Below are positions 1 through 12,304 of a stretch of 64,000 bases of DNA, piece after piece. The DNA lies in contig JAWDGP010003608.1 of assembly GCA_033675545.1 (NCBI GenBank), forward strand, positions 234,501-298,500, written 5' to 3'. The translations under genes and the position numbers were made by a program. This stretch comes from Elysia crispata. Taxonomy: Eukaryota; Mollusca; Gastropoda; Plakobranchidae. Numbering within the stretch: position 1 is the stretch's first letter; each line of letters opens with the position of its first letter. The notes below the pieces were generated by a model. It saw only the letters and a list, made by a program, of their open reading frames with translations, was not told the origin of the DNA and did not search any database.

Positions 1-300
1 AAGTGGAAAACAAACAGAGACAGAAGGACAAACAGACAGACAGAGGTTGAGAGAGGGGGAAATAGAGACAGAGAGAGAGAGAGAGAGAGCAGCCCCATGT
101 ACAACTTTCTCCAGGCAGCTTGACTCTCGGTCTGAGCAGTTTCCGGTTGTACTGAATCTGTTAATAGATCAGACTTCTGGTCTCTGTCTCCCTGCACACT
201 TGAGTATCATCAGAGGTCTTCTCTTTATGAGTTCATGGATGGCATTAGCATAGTCTCCACAAGCCTTTCTAACTAACACACTAATAGTATGATTATCAGT
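1..300. other. Upstream non-coding sequence with short GA tract
   Basis: The first 90 bases are purine-rich, with CAGA and (GA)n runs ending near base 90. Bases 91-300 look like ordinary unique sequence. A 68-residue open frame from base 47 starts inside the GA tract and has no recognisable domain, so I do not call it. Confidence 0.6.
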
Positions 301-455
301 GTTCCCATGAGAAGTCTTTCACACTGATACAGGAGATATATGGTAATTAATATTTTCATGAGAAACCTTTCACACTGATACAGAAGATATATGGTAATTT
401 ATATTCTCATGAAAAGCCTTTGAAATTGATATGGAAGTGGTAATGCAATCAATGT
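301..455. repeat. Short 51-bp tandem repeat, about 3 copies
   Basis: The phrase ctttcacactgatacag recurs with a period of about 51 bp (near 316 and 367), and a third, more decayed copy follows near 420. The array is short and diverged, so it looks old. Confidence 0.75.
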
Positions 456-799
456 TTCGATGGAAAACTTATTTTTTTTAATTAAGTAACATTTTTACAA
501 TTACAACTTTCATAAAGAGCTGTTTTAACTAATAAATACGAAAAAATGTTGGTTTTTAATGTTCCTATGAAGATTCTAATTACGTTTCTCAGGAAGATTT
601 GTTTAAACTAAAGAACGTAGATCTCTTTTAGCTCTGTTTGTTTCCCTGTCTTGTGTGATATTGTTTTAAAATAAAGTTCCCCTGCCTGGTCTACATTGAT
701 TGCTAAAATCAGATTAACATAATGTCTAGACCAGTGCGTCTAGCCAACATAGTTTTTAACAGTTCTGTCCCTCTGCTTTACAGAAGAATCGACCTTCTA
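456..799. other. AT-rich unique sequence
   Basis: No gene, RNA or repeat is visible here. The stretch is AT-rich and ends at the left edge of the 51-bp array. Confidence 0.5.
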
Positions 800-1697
800 G
801 TTGCTCTCAGTTCTCTCCTCCTGGTTCAATGGAGAGTCGATTGACTGAGTTGTTTTCAGAGTTCTCTCCTCCTGGTTCAACGGAGAGTCGATTGACTGAG
901 TTGTTTTCAGAGTTCTCTCCTCCTGGTTCAATGGAGAGTCGATTGACTGAGTTGTTTTCAGAGTTCTCTCCTCCTGGTTCAATGGAGAGTCGATTGACTG
1001 AGTTGTTTTCAGAGTTCTCTCCTCCTGGTTCAATGGAGAGTCGATTGACTGAGTTGTTTTCAGAGTTCTCTCCTCCTGGTTCAATGGAGAGTCGATTGAC
1101 TGAGTTGTTTTCAGAGTTCTCTCCTCCTGATTCAACGGAGAGTCGATTGACTGAGTTGTTTTCAGAGTTCTCTCCTCCTGGTTCAACGGAGAGTCGATTG
1201 ACTGAGTTGTTTCCAGAGTTCTCTCCTCCTGGTTCAACGGAGAGTCGATTGACTGAGTTGTTTTCAGAGTTCTCTCCTCCTGGTTCAATGGAGAGTCGAT
1301 TGACTGAGTTGTTTTCAGAGTTCTCTCCTCCTGGTTCAACGGAGAGTCGATTGACTGAGTTGTTTTCAGAGTTCTCTCCTCCTGGTTCAACGGAGAGTCG
1401 ATTGACTGAGTTGTTTTCAGAGTTCTCTCCTCCTGGTTCAACGGAGAGTCGATTGACTGAGTTGTTTTCAGAGTTCTCTCCTCCTGGTTCAACGGAGAGT
1501 CGATTGACTGAGTTGTTTTCAGAGTTCTCTCCTCCTGATTCAATGGAGAGTCGATTGACTGAGTTGTTTTCAGAGTTCTCTCCTCCTGGTTCAACGGAGA
1601 GTCGATTGACTGAGTTGTTTTCAGAGTTCTCTCCTCCTGGTTCAACGGAGAGTCGATTGACTGAGTTGTTTTCAGAGTTCTCTCCTCCTGGTTCAAC
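800..1697. repeat. 51-bp minisatellite, about 17 copies
   Basis: The unit contains ctcctcctggttcaatggag and gtcgattgactgagttgttt and repeats about 17 times with few substitutions; the main variants are caatgg/caacgg and tggtt/tgatt. Because 51 is a multiple of three, frames without a stop in the unit stay open. A 17-residue period (MESRLTELFSEFSPPGS) reads on the + strand for about 300 codons, and two further frames are open on the - strand. Openness on both strands argues for a non-coding origin. Confidence 0.95.
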
Positions 1698-1715
1698 CTT
1701 AAAACCCATGTTGTG

Positions 1716-2700
1716 TCCGCTTTATTGAATTGAACATGATCGCCAGTTATTATCGATATTTGATGTAACATGGAAAATGCTACAAACCTACACTCTGGGC
1801 TACTCATGATAAACACCGTTATAGCTTTAGATCTGGTCACGGGATATCCTTAGGGAGGTCAGTGAGAGGAAGGAGGGAGCTTACATCAGAACTTCTATTG
1901 TCCTCCTCAGTTTTTGTCCGAGGCGAAAGAAATAAGTCGCTCCGTTGTTTGTTGTTTTTTTTTTTTTTTCTAGCATCACGTTCTGAGATATTTGTGGCTA
2001 GGATGGTGGATCCAACAGCTTAACAAGCATAACTATAGAGAGGTAATAAACAGATGTTGAGACAGATTCATGGACACATATACTGAGGCAAAAAGTGAAG
2101 AGGCCGAAAACCGGAAGAAGATCCAAGTCAGAGGCAAAAATTAGGAGAGAGATGAAAAAATAGAAATTGCCCCTCACAGTTTAGGAATATAATAAAATCT
2201 TGAGAATCTCGGTAGAAATCGTTCTCTGCCATCTTGCCAGGATGTGGTAGTGGCTAGAGAACTCCTAGTCTTGTATTGTGTGGGTTAATTCGATTTAAGT
2301 GATAGAGCAGTGAGTCATCGATAACCCTATCTCGCGATCCAGCCTCTGATTAGATTTGCTGAAAGATGTGTAGAGATTGGAATTGGTTTGTATACCGCAA
2401 TCGGCCCAGTCTGGTGCCGCTTATATTACTGGAGTCATAGAGATCCATTAAAACAGGAGCTGCGCTGGTCGTGTTGTCAAACCGCTCGCTCTAATTGAAA
2501 ACAAGGATTTTGAGTCAACTTTTCAGGGATTTGAACTTACAATCATCCATTCCTCACCCTCTTATGTTACCTGTATCGTAAGGATATCTTTTGTATTTTT
2601 TTTTCTCAAATTTTCTCAGACAGACAATCCAGCAGGAAGACAGAAGATAAAATCCAAGTACCCAGGTCCCAGGCACCATTCAACCCAATTAGGCTCAGGG
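1716..2700. other. Unique sequence upstream of the CT tract
   Basis: Non-repetitive sequence with a T run near 1956-1970. I see no splice-flanked open frame, RNA gene or transposon signature. Confidence 0.5.
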
Positions 2701-2703
2701 GAT

Positions 2704-2798
2704 GATCACAATCTCTTTCTCTCCCTCCCTTTCTCTCTCTAGCTCTCTCTCTCTCTCTCTCTCCCTCTCTCGTTATCTCTCTATTTCCCCCTCTATGT

Positions 2799-2834
<36 letters not shown>

Positions 2835-2890
2835 TATTCTTTCTCTATCATTCTCTCTCCCTCTCTAATTCGCTCTCTCTCTTCCCTACG
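2704..2890. repeat. Imperfect CT microsatellite
   Basis: Pyrimidine-rich tract of CT, CCCT and TTCT words, with the cleanest (CT)n near 2742-2764 and 2810-2834. Open frames here read as Ser/Leu-rich peptides and are composition artefacts. Confidence 0.9.
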
Positions 2891-2997
2891 TTGTACTTGT
2901 CGGTCTCGAGCTAGATCCAGATTTGTGGTTGATTTTTTTATGCTATTTATTTCTTTATTCACAGTAACTTGCATCTTTAGATCCTTAGCTCTAGCAC

Positions 2998-3196
2998 ATA
3001 TGTTCACGATGTTCAAGGCTGTAACCAAGAGAGAAGCCGCCGATAGGTTCACGTTGTTCAAGGCTGTAATCAAGAGAGAAGCCGCCGATATTCTCACGTT
3101 GTTCACGGCTGAAGCCAGGAGAGAAGCCGCCGATAGGCTCACGTTGTTAAAGGCTGAAGCTAGGAAAGAAGCGGCCGATATGCTCACGTTGTTCTG
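2998..3196. repeat. 45-bp tandem repeat, about 4.4 copies
   Basis: The word agaagccgccgatag recurs every 45 bp (near 3031, 3076, 3121; the next copy is changed). The period is 15 codons, and the + frame from 2925 to 3197 reads a degenerate FTLFKAVIKREAADR repeat without stops despite nucleotide divergence between copies. No splice sites or domain support it as coding. Confidence 0.85.
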
Positions 3197-4129
3197 AAGA
3201 CTTCATCTTACCTTGGATTGTGTTTGTTAGATTTTAATAATGATGGTCACGACTTGAGGGACTTGTGTTAAGTGAGTACAGATCGATTGGAGTGAGAGAA
3301 ACAGAGGGGAGGGGATGAATACGATTAAGACACACTAGGGAGAGAGTTGGGAGGACACAGATACGAAAGTGGTCAAAGCTTCAACAGATTAGGCCTTTCG
3401 GGTCAGCACGCATGCGCTGTGAACCATTCGTCTGAATGTAGATAAAGATGAGTATTCCCGGGGTCCTTACCTCGGAAACTGGTAGCTAGTTCTTGTCTGA
3501 CCCGGAACTCGAATGTCTACCCTTAACTCGTGTCCACATTGTTCTAGAAGCTCATACATCACGTTTCACGAGTTAGACCCCTCTTTCCTATCCGACTACT
3601 GGCTACTCTCTCCCCACCCCCTCCTCCCGCCCTCTCTTAACTGTCCAGCGTCAATGCTCTGGCCCTTGTTAGTTTCGACTTTATTCGGTTTCTGGTCGCC
3701 CAATCCGCAGAGGTTTCGGTTCGGTCTACCGAGTTACACAAAGTACTTAACATCCATTTTGTCATGACGAATTATGTAGTGGGTTAACATAAATTGCTTA
3801 ATATTTGATCGATCTTTTGGGGTTTGAAACGAAATGGTGTCTTTTTCATTTTGTAAATTTTTGGCACGCTTGGATTTAATACCTGTATAGAACTTTTCGT
3901 TACAGACTCGTATGCATTGCTACTTTCGTTTCTCCCCTCTCTCGCCTTAATTTTGTGTCGTTGAGTCCCTCTGTTCCTCAGTCTATCTCTTTCTTGCTCT
4001 CCCCCAGAAGTGCCTCTTGGCGATAGTGATTACAGTGAAACACACTCAGTCTTTATCTCTAAAAAAAGAAAGCAGTTGATTTTCACTACTTAACGCACCA
4101 TCTGCGGACCTTAAACCTCCCTGTTACCC
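3197..4129. other. Unique sequence, no gene recognised
   Basis: Mixed-composition sequence between two arrays. The longest open frame (84 codons from 3513) has no recognisable domain and is not flanked by convincing splice sites. Confidence 0.5.
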
Positions 4130-5675
4130 TCAGATCGGAGAAGATCTATATCAAACTGTGCACTAGAAGTACCCTTTTATTGTTAGGTTGTGGAAGGTCT
4201 ATATCAAACTGTGCACTAGAAGTACCCTTTTATTGTTAGGTTGTGGAAGGCCTATATCAAGCGGTGCACTAGAAATACCCTTTTACTGTTAGGTTGTGGA
4301 AGGCCTATATTAAGCGGTGCACTAGAAGTACCCTTTTATTGTTAGGTTGTGGAAGGCCTATATCAAGCGGTGCACTAGAAATACCCTTTTATTGTTTGGT
4401 TGTGGAAGGTCTATATCAAACGGTGTTGTGGAAGTACCTTTTTATTGTTAGGTTGTGGAAGGCCTATATCAAGCGGTGTTGTAGAAGTACCCTTTTATTG
4501 TTAGGTTGTGGAAGGTCTATATCAAGCGGTGTTGTAGAAGTACCCTTTTATTGTTTGGTTGTGGAAGGCCTTTATCAAACGGTGTTGTAGAAGTACCCTT
4601 TTATTGTTAGGTTGTGGAAGGCCTATATTAAGCGGTGCACTAGAAGTACCCTTTTATTGTTAGGTTGTGGAAGGTCTATACCAAGCGGTGCACTAGAAGT
4701 ACCCTTTTATTGTTAGGTTGTGGAAGGTCTATATCAAACGGTGCACTAGAAGTACCCTTTTATTGTTAGGTTGTGGAAGGTCTATATCAAACGGTGTTGT
4801 AGAAGTACCCTTTTATTGTTAGGTTGTGGAAGGTCTATATCAAACGGTGTTGTGGAAGTACCCTTTTATTGTTAGGTTGTGGAAGGTCTATAGCAAGCGG
4901 TGCACTAGAAGTACCCTTTTATTGTTAGGTTGTGGAAGGCCTATATCAAGCGGTGCACTAGAAGTACCTTTTTATTGTTAGGTTGTGGAAGGCCTATATC
5001 AAGCGGTGTTGTAGAAGTACCCTTTTATTGTTAGGTTGTGGAAGGTCTATATCAAGCGGTGTTGTAGAAGTACCCTTTTATTGTTAGGTTGTGGAAGGCC
5101 TATATCAAGCGGTGTTGTAGAAGTACCCTTTTATTGTTAGGTTGTGCAAGGTCTATATCAAGCGGTGTTGTAGAAGTACCCTTTTATTGTTAGGTTGTGG
5201 AAGGCCTATATCAAGCGGTGCACTAGAAGTACCTTTTTATTGTTAGGTTGTGGAAGGTCTATATTAAGCGTTGCACTAGAAGTACCCTTTTATTGTTAGG
5301 TTGTGGAAGGCCTATATCAAGCGGTGCACTAGAAGTACCCTTTTATTGTTAGGTTGTGGAAGGTCTATATCAAACGGTGCACTAGAAGTACCCTTTTATT
5401 CACGGGTTGTGGAAGGTCTATATCAAACGGTGTTGTGGAAGTACCCTTTTATTGTTAGGTTGTGGAAGGTCTATATCAAGCGGTGTTGAAGAAGGATCCT
5501 TTTATTCCCGGGTTGTGGAAGGTCTATATCAAACGGTGCTCTAGAAGTAACTTCTTATTGTTAGGTTGTGGAAGGTCTTTATCAAACGGTGCTCTAGAAG
5601 TAACTTCTTATTGTTAGGTTGTGAAAGGTCTTTATCAAACGGTGCACTATAAGTACCCTTTTATTCTCAGGTATT
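4130..5675. repeat. 53-bp minisatellite, about 29 copies
   Basis: The unit holds ggttgtggaaggcctatatc and agtacccttttattgtta. Two main variants differ at one place, gtgcactag and gtgttgtag, and occur in blocks of two to five like copies. This suggests that several units are amplified together. The last copies (5500-5670) are the most diverged. Confidence 0.95.
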
Positions 5676-6841
5676 ATTTCAAATAAAGCAATAGAAGAAC
5701 ATGTTGTCCCCGGATTGTGGATGGTCTATATCAACCGATGTGTATAATAATCAAGCTGCCGCTACAGTGACGAGACCTGGGCTGTTTGGGGCGAGGCTGT
5801 AGCTTAGTGGCCGCTACAACATAACATTCCGTCCCAAGTGCCCTTTGGTTAGGTAAACAGAAAAAGGTTATTTATAACATTGGGCTTTGTGTAAGATGTA
5901 ACCCCTATGACTGATAGAGATAGAGACAGAAAAAAAACAGGCTTTGTTTTCAGTTTGTTTAGCTTTAATTTTTCATTGTGTTGACCCATCAATTTGTTTA
6001 GTTTTAATATTGCATTCTGTTTACCCTGCAGCTGCCGTTACTTCTGTTCCTTGCTATCATGGCCGGCTCGCGTGTCTCCAAGTTGAGGTCAGAGAAGTCT
6101 GTGACATTTCATCTCTATATTGAAAATCTCTGCTGTTAAACAAAACACGAGAGCGATGTACAATGCATGGAAAACACCGCGCGTAATCCTGTACATAAGT
6201 CGATTAGACTAAGAAGACGAAAAAGAAAAAGAATAAGATAGAATGAACTAAAAAAGCCAACAAACGGAAAGTAAGTGAAGAAAATGGAAATATTTCATCA
6301 TTGCCTCAATTTGCAAGCGTGAACCAAGTTTGTATAGAAGCCATCGAGTCGAATCCACCAGTGTTGGGTCACACGCGTAGTGGTGATCAAATGCAATATA
6401 GGCCACTGCGGTCTGTGTTTTTCCCGTCACTAGAAATAGTTCTACCATTCTTTTATGTGATCCAGGAGTCTCCAAGTTGAGGGTAAAGTCTGTCTAGCTC
6501 GTCTTGCATTCTCTCGTAATCATCAAGGAGAAGGTAGCTAAACACGTAGAAGACCACAAAAATATCAAAGCTTTTAACTAAAATACTGTTGATAAATACC
6601 GTCACTGTAGGTAACTTGCCCTCTCTGTTTTCTCAACTAAAACACACAATAGAATTATGTAAAACGCCAAAGATGGTCTTTTATACTGGGTTACATCTAG
6701 TCTCTCCTTGCCATCGACTTCGACTAAATATGAATTTAGTTCTTGAATCTATTTTTAGAAATTCTAAAGTTTAGCCGATCAAATTTAGTTCTTCATTCTA
6801 GTTTTAGAAATTCTAAATTTTAGACCATCAAAGTCTTATTC
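5676..6841. other. Unique sequence with possible decayed repeat elements
   Basis: No gene is recognised. Bases 5800-5810 (tagcttagtgg) match the tRNA gene A-box consensus, but no B-box follows, so this is at most a fragment of a tRNA-derived SINE. An imperfect direct repeat beginning gtctccaagttgag occurs near 6074 and 6468. A 50-bp duplication containing ttttagaaattctaaa lies at about 6735-6830. Confidence 0.45.
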
Positions 6842-7372
6842 GAAGGCCTTCATAATTATATCTCTTTGTTTGTCTAAAACTATCAGATCACTATGATAAA
6901 TCCAAAGGTCTTTATATATCTCTCTATTTGTCTAAAACTATCAGATCACTATGATAAATCCAAAGGTCTTTATACATCTCTCTGTTTGTCTAAAACTATC
7001 AGATCACTATGATAAATCCAAAGGTCTTTATACATCTCTCTGTTTGTCTAAAACTATCAGATCACTATGATAAATCCAAAGGTCTTTATACATCTCTCTG
7101 TTTGTCTAAAACTATCAGATCACTATGATAAATCCAAAGGTCTTTATACATCTCTCTGTTTGTCTAAAACTATCAGATCACTATGATAAATCCAAAGGTC
7201 TTTATATATCTCTCTGTTTGTCTAAAACTATCATATCCTCATCCTAAGGTCTTCATATATCTCTCTGTTTGTCTAGAACTATCAGATCACTATCTAAAGA
7301 TATTAATGTATCTCTCTGTTTGTCTAGAAGTGTCAAATCATTATTCAAAGGTCTTCCTTGTTTGTCTAGAAC
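6842..7372. repeat. 58-bp minisatellite, about 9 copies
   Basis: The unit contains ctctctgtttgtctaaaact and atcactatgataaatccaaa. The central copies (about 6895-7200) are nearly identical and the outer copies diverge, the usual pattern for arrays that grow by unequal exchange in the middle. Confidence 0.95.
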
Positions 7373-7450
7373 CATAAAACCACACAAAGTGGTTTTTATC
7401 AGTCGGTGGGGAGCTTGAGGCTGGTAAGTGAGTCTTCACCGTGTTTATGT

Positions 7451-7945
7451 GACTTTCTCGGCATTGATTCTGGTCGTTCATTTGCAGATGTATAGAACAA
7501 GAAGAAGCGGAGCCAGATGATAGTACAGTTTTCTCGGCATTGATTCTGGTCGTCCATTTGCAGGCAGATGTATAGAACAAGACGAAGCGGAGCCAGATGA
7601 TAGTACAGTTTTCTCGGCATTGATTCTGGTCGTCCATTTGCAGGCAGATGTATAGAACAAGACGAAGCGGAGCCAGATGATAGTACAGTTTTCTCGGCAT
7701 TGATTCTGGTCGTCCATTTGCAGGCAGATGTATAGAACAAGACGAAGCGGAGCCAGATGATAGTACAGTTTTCTCGGCATTGATTCTGGTCGTCCATTTG
7801 CAGGCAGATGTATAGAACAAGACGAAGCGGAGCCAGATGATAGTACAGTTTTCTCGGCATTGATTCTGGTCGTTCATTTGCAGATGTATAGAACAAGAAG
7901 AAGCAGAAGAAGAAGAAGCGGAGCCAGATGATATTACAGTTTTCA
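7451..7945. repeat. 80-bp minisatellite, about 6 copies
   Basis: The word ttctcggcattgattctggt recurs at 7454, 7531, 7611, 7691, 7771 and 7851. The middle period is exactly 80 bp; the first copy is 77 bp, and the last is extended by an extra agaagaagaag run. Overlapping open frames on the - strand are by-products of a unit without stops. Confidence 0.95.
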
Positions 7946-8265
7946 GGTGCATCGTCTCCTCTAATGCTGTCTGACTCACTATCTTAGTAGTTGTGTGTGC
8001 ACACGTGGCAAAGCGAGGTCTGATCTACCCAAATCTACTCTCGTGTTTAAAAGTTACTTTACTTGGCGACAGGATTGATGTAGTGAATGAGTTTTTCGTA
8101 TTTTTTATTTTAATTCGCTGTGTAGAAAGAATTCGAATTTCTTGATCACTCATTCTGTCTTCTCCCTGGGCTTCAAAACCATATGTTCTTTTCTCAATAG
8201 TTCTTTAGTTTCTTATACTGTTTTCTTTCAGGCCCTGCTCCAACATTTTTATAATTAATCGACAT
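7946..8265. other. Unique sequence, nothing recognised
   Basis: AT-rich sequence between the 80-bp array and the homopolymer block. No feature is supported. Confidence 0.5.
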
Positions 8266-8327
8266 TGTGTGTGTGTTTTTTTTGTTTGTTTTTTTTTGTT
8301 TTTTTGTTGTTTTTTTTTTTTTTTTTT

Positions 8328-8358
<31 letters not shown>

Positions 8359-8362
8359 GGGG
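8266..8362. repeat. Long T run directly followed by a 25-base G run
   Basis: A T-rich stretch ends in an unbroken run of about 27 T (8311-8337), which passes directly into 25 consecutive G (8338-8362). The G block could form a G-quadruplex. Homopolymers of this length are also hard to sequence, so the exact lengths are uncertain. Confidence 0.85.
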
Positions 8363-8739
8363 TGTAAGGGGAAGGCGACAGATCGATTGGACTAAAATAA
8401 AATACAGGATGTCTTTAAGAGTTGTCAGCTGCGAACGGACTAATCACCACACTGATGGTCTCATTATGGTAACCATGCCCGAGATGAATCATCTCGCAGC
8501 TTCTCCAGTGTCGCCTGTCACTCACCATTGCACATGCGCAGTCCGTGCTTCGGGACTCCATGAGCCGTGGGACCTGACCTAGATGACCCAGATGTTGACC
8601 CTTCCTGAAACATGTGCCAGGCCTATATCGCAGTCGTATGGCAGCTTTACCACACAAAAATATAAATAGGGCAAAAAGCTTTTTTACATTACCTCTTCAT
8701 CTCTGGTAATGCCGGCATGGGGCTCAGAAACTGCTTGGA
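8363..8739. other. Moderately GC-rich unique sequence
   Basis: No tandem structure. Open frames are found on both strands (about 80-105 codons) and neither resembles a known family. It could be part of an unidentified dispersed repeat. Confidence 0.4.
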
Positions 8740-8744
8740 TTCCA

Positions 8745-8882
8745 TCTAAGGACAGAGAGAGGGAGGGTGAGAGAGAGAGACAGAGAGACAGAGAGAGAGA
8801 CACACACATACACACAGACAGAGAGAGAGACAGAGAGTTAGAAAGGCAGAAAGGCCAGAGAGAGAGAGACAGAGAGGCAGAG
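8745..8882. repeat. GA/CAGA microsatellite
   Basis: Interrupted purine tract of (GA)n, (GACA)n and (CACA)n words. Its - strand frames read as Ser/Leu-rich artefacts. Confidence 0.9.
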
Positions 8883-9856
8883 GTCGTGTCTGGTCGCGAA
8901 CTAGGAGTGAAGAGATGAAAGCGGAAATGCTGTGAGTGAGGCTGCTGCTGCGGGTGTAAACCGTCATCTCTTTCCTTGTCAATGATCACATGGTCACATG
9001 GTCTCTTAGAGGCTGGAGCCAGCGTCATCGCCCAAGCCGAATGAAGTCATATAGAATTTTAGCTCACCATCTCAGTTCCCTGTGACAGGTTTCAACAGAT
9101 CAGAAATCGTCGGCTGATAACACACCACAATTAGAATTGAGTCATAAACCTATTGAAGTTTCCTCCCTAGTTCTCTGAGGTGAAGTTGAAAAAAGAAATA
9201 AAAACTTGTCCGGCTGGGAACGGCATCTCGCACTCACTCCAACTGTTAAAAACAAGAACACCAAGAATAAAAACAACAACAAAATGCAACAAAAGAACAA
9301 CAGCAACCCATAGCGAGCCGGACAATCTGGGGCAGAACCTCGCGAGAAGTTGTCTCAGAGAGACCGTGTTAAACGATTCTTTCTGTGTTTGACACATGGA
9401 AACAAAATTAATGTTTTCAGTTTAGGAATCCTCTCCCCCCTCCCTCCTTTTTTTCAAATCATCTCTCCCTTCTCCCTGTCGCGCTGTCCCTCGCCGCTTT
9501 CGTGGCTCAGAGTGAGCAAAGTAGAGGTACATAGCCCCAGCCAATGTTGAAGAGTTCGAACTGAGCACACACTGAACGCTAAGGAGTGGCGACAGGAGCT
9601 CGCCCGAGATGGCCGTATCGGAAAGAGCGCTCTACACACACACAGAGTAATTGGCCATGGCGAAGAGGATTTGTTTTCTCCTGCCGTTCTCCGAGCTTCT
9701 CCTCCTCAATGTTTAGATTGATTTCTGAGATGGTTCCTCCCCGGTTCTCGACGGGAAGCTCGCCTGCAGGCCATACTTCACGTGTTCTTTCTGGCCGCGA
9801 AAAGGGTGATGGGGGAGCAACATTGAGAAAGAGAAGTGGAAGAACGGAAGGTTTGA
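8883..9856. other. Unique sequence, possible SINE fragment
   Basis: No gene is recognised. Around 9600-9635 the words gatggccgtatcggaaagag and cgct resemble the 5' part of a tRNA-derived SINE, but no B-box is evident. This is weak. Confidence 0.4.
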
Positions 9857-9886
9857 AAAAAAAAAAAAACGTTGGACTTCACACAT

Positions 9887-9927
<41 letters not shown>
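9857..9927. repeat. A run, (CA)n and (TA)n microsatellite
   Basis: An A run (9857-9869) is followed by (CA)n at about 9881-9902 and (TA)n up to 9927. The A run could be a retroposon tail, but no element body is recognised upstream. Confidence 0.85.
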
Positions 9928-10315
9928 GGATTGATTATGTTGGCCAAGGTGGTCGCCCTTTGTGCAGGAAATAACTCGTCAGCGAGTGGCTGCTCATATT
10001 GCGATGTGATTATTGTCTCCCCTTTACATTCCCCTCAAGACAGGTAGGGTGGCTCTAATGTACGTGCTTCAGTTCAGTTTTTAGATCTGAGTAGGTAACA
10101 ACTAGGGGAAACTTAGGGATTAGGACATGAAACGCCTAATGAGTTCTTTTTGTCTTTAGATGTAATGCCTTCTCAACCTTTTTTCAGTTGCGGCAATTAT
10201 CTATATATATAATTGGCCTGGGATAAAATGTTTTCCTCTGAACGACCACACACTGCTCCTTAGTGTTCTTTATTTGTATTTTCTGCTTTCAAACCTTCAC
10301 TAGTTGAATGTAATG
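9928..10315. other. Unique sequence, nothing recognised
   Basis: Ordinary sequence with a short (TA)n at about 10202-10211. No feature is supported. Confidence 0.5.
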
Positions 10316-10700
10316 GGTTTTTTCTCCTCTCTCACCCTCTCTTTCTCATTTTCTCTTGCTCTATCTGGCCCTGTGTTATTCTGTATCTCTCTCTCTGTCT
10401 CTCTTTCTCTCTCTCTCTTCTCTCTCTCTTTCTCTCTTTCTCTCTTTCTCTCTCTTTCTCTCTCTCTTTCTCTATCTCTTCTCTCTTTCCTCTCTCTCTC
10501 TCTTTCTCTCTCTTTCTTTTCTCTCTCTTTCTCTCCCTCTCTTTTCTCTCTCTCTTTCTCTCCCTCTCTCTTCTACCTATCTTTCTTTCTCTCTCTCTTT
10601 CTCTTTCTCTCTCTCTTTCTCTTTTTCTCTCTCTCTCTACTCTCTCTCTTTCTCTTTCTCTCTCTCTTTCTCTCTCTCTTTCTTACTCTACCCCTCTCTC

Positions 10701-10782
<82 letters not shown>

Positions 10783-10786
10783 AGCA
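10316..10786. repeat. CT-rich microsatellite block
   Basis: About 470 bp of interrupted CT/TTTCT words ending in an uninterrupted (CT)n at about 10706-10771. Overlapping Ser/Leu/Phe-rich frames are artefacts. Confidence 0.95.
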
Positions 10787-11341
<555 letters not shown>

Positions 11342-11725
11342 TATAGAAAAATCAACGACAGACCTAAGTCTAACTCGAGACCGACAAATAAGACGAAAGA
11401 CGTGAAAGCATTAGGACAGAATTATGAAAATTAATGTTCAGGGATCGAAAGTGCACCTCGATATGGCACCTATCGCCTTGCCGAGACAAGACCAGGCACT
11501 TAGCCAAGGAGCCATCCAAATCTATGAAAATAGATGCTTCAGAAACAGTGACCCTCATTCTGGCTTGAATAGACTAAAAAGTTGAATAGCTTAAAACGAA
11601 GAAGTCCATATTTTTACATACAGTACACAAACTAGCCTGTATCGGATCTTAAGATGCATGTTTGACTGGAAGAAATATATTAACAAAGGCAGTTAAACAA
11701 CGGCAGAGGCTGGATCATACGGAAA
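11342..11725. other. Unique sequence, nothing recognised
   Basis: Short open frames on both strands without recognisable domains. No feature is supported. Confidence 0.5.
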
Positions 11726-11726
11726 A

Positions 11727-11785
<59 letters not shown>

Positions 11786-11790
11786 AACAG
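11726..11790. repeat. (GA)n and (GACA)n microsatellite
   Basis: A second GA-to-GACA compound repeat with the same order as the one at 11222-11341, about 400 bp further on. Confidence 0.9.
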
Positions 11791-12304
11791 ATACAAAGGC
11801 AGGCAGAGACAGAGAGGTAAAACTATGCGCTTGTAGAGTAGGGGTTGGCTCTTTTGTATTGAGGAAAAATAGAGACAGATAGAGAAATAAGACAAAACAA
11901 AAAACCCACACACGTAAAAGGGTTTCTTTTATTTTAGCTGCATAGCAAAGGATCCAACACACCATTTAGCACCAGAGAGCCGCAAGTTTTGAAGATACTG
12001 AAGCAAAACGTCCGCTAGAAGAGGGAAGATTTCAAATAGGTTCATGCTTGAGATTTTGTCCAACCGTCTAAAAATTATGGATAGTTCACATCCGCATTGG
12101 AATGAGAACAAATAATGGCAGTGTCAGGTGTCTTGCGCGGGTCGGTTGGGGCTGGGGACAACGTTACAACTGTGGAACGGAGGCTCACATTGTGGTCAGG
12201 ACAGGAGGAAAAAAAAAGGGGAAAAGAAGATGTAGAAATAAAGATAGAGAGAGAGGGGGCAAGGAAGAAATTGAATCAAGAGAAAGAATGATGATCTCCC
12301 TAGA
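11791..12304. other. Unique sequence, nothing recognised
   Basis: A purine-rich segment (12205-12290) precedes the 68-bp array. No gene is recognised. Confidence 0.5.

Noticed and set aside
797..1840. 347-codon - strand frame with a 17-residue repeat
   Set aside because: It is produced by a 51-bp minisatellite that is open on both strands. No domain, splice sites or promoter.
5800..5810. tRNA A-box match tagcttagtgg
   Set aside because: No B-box at the proper distance and no cloverleaf.
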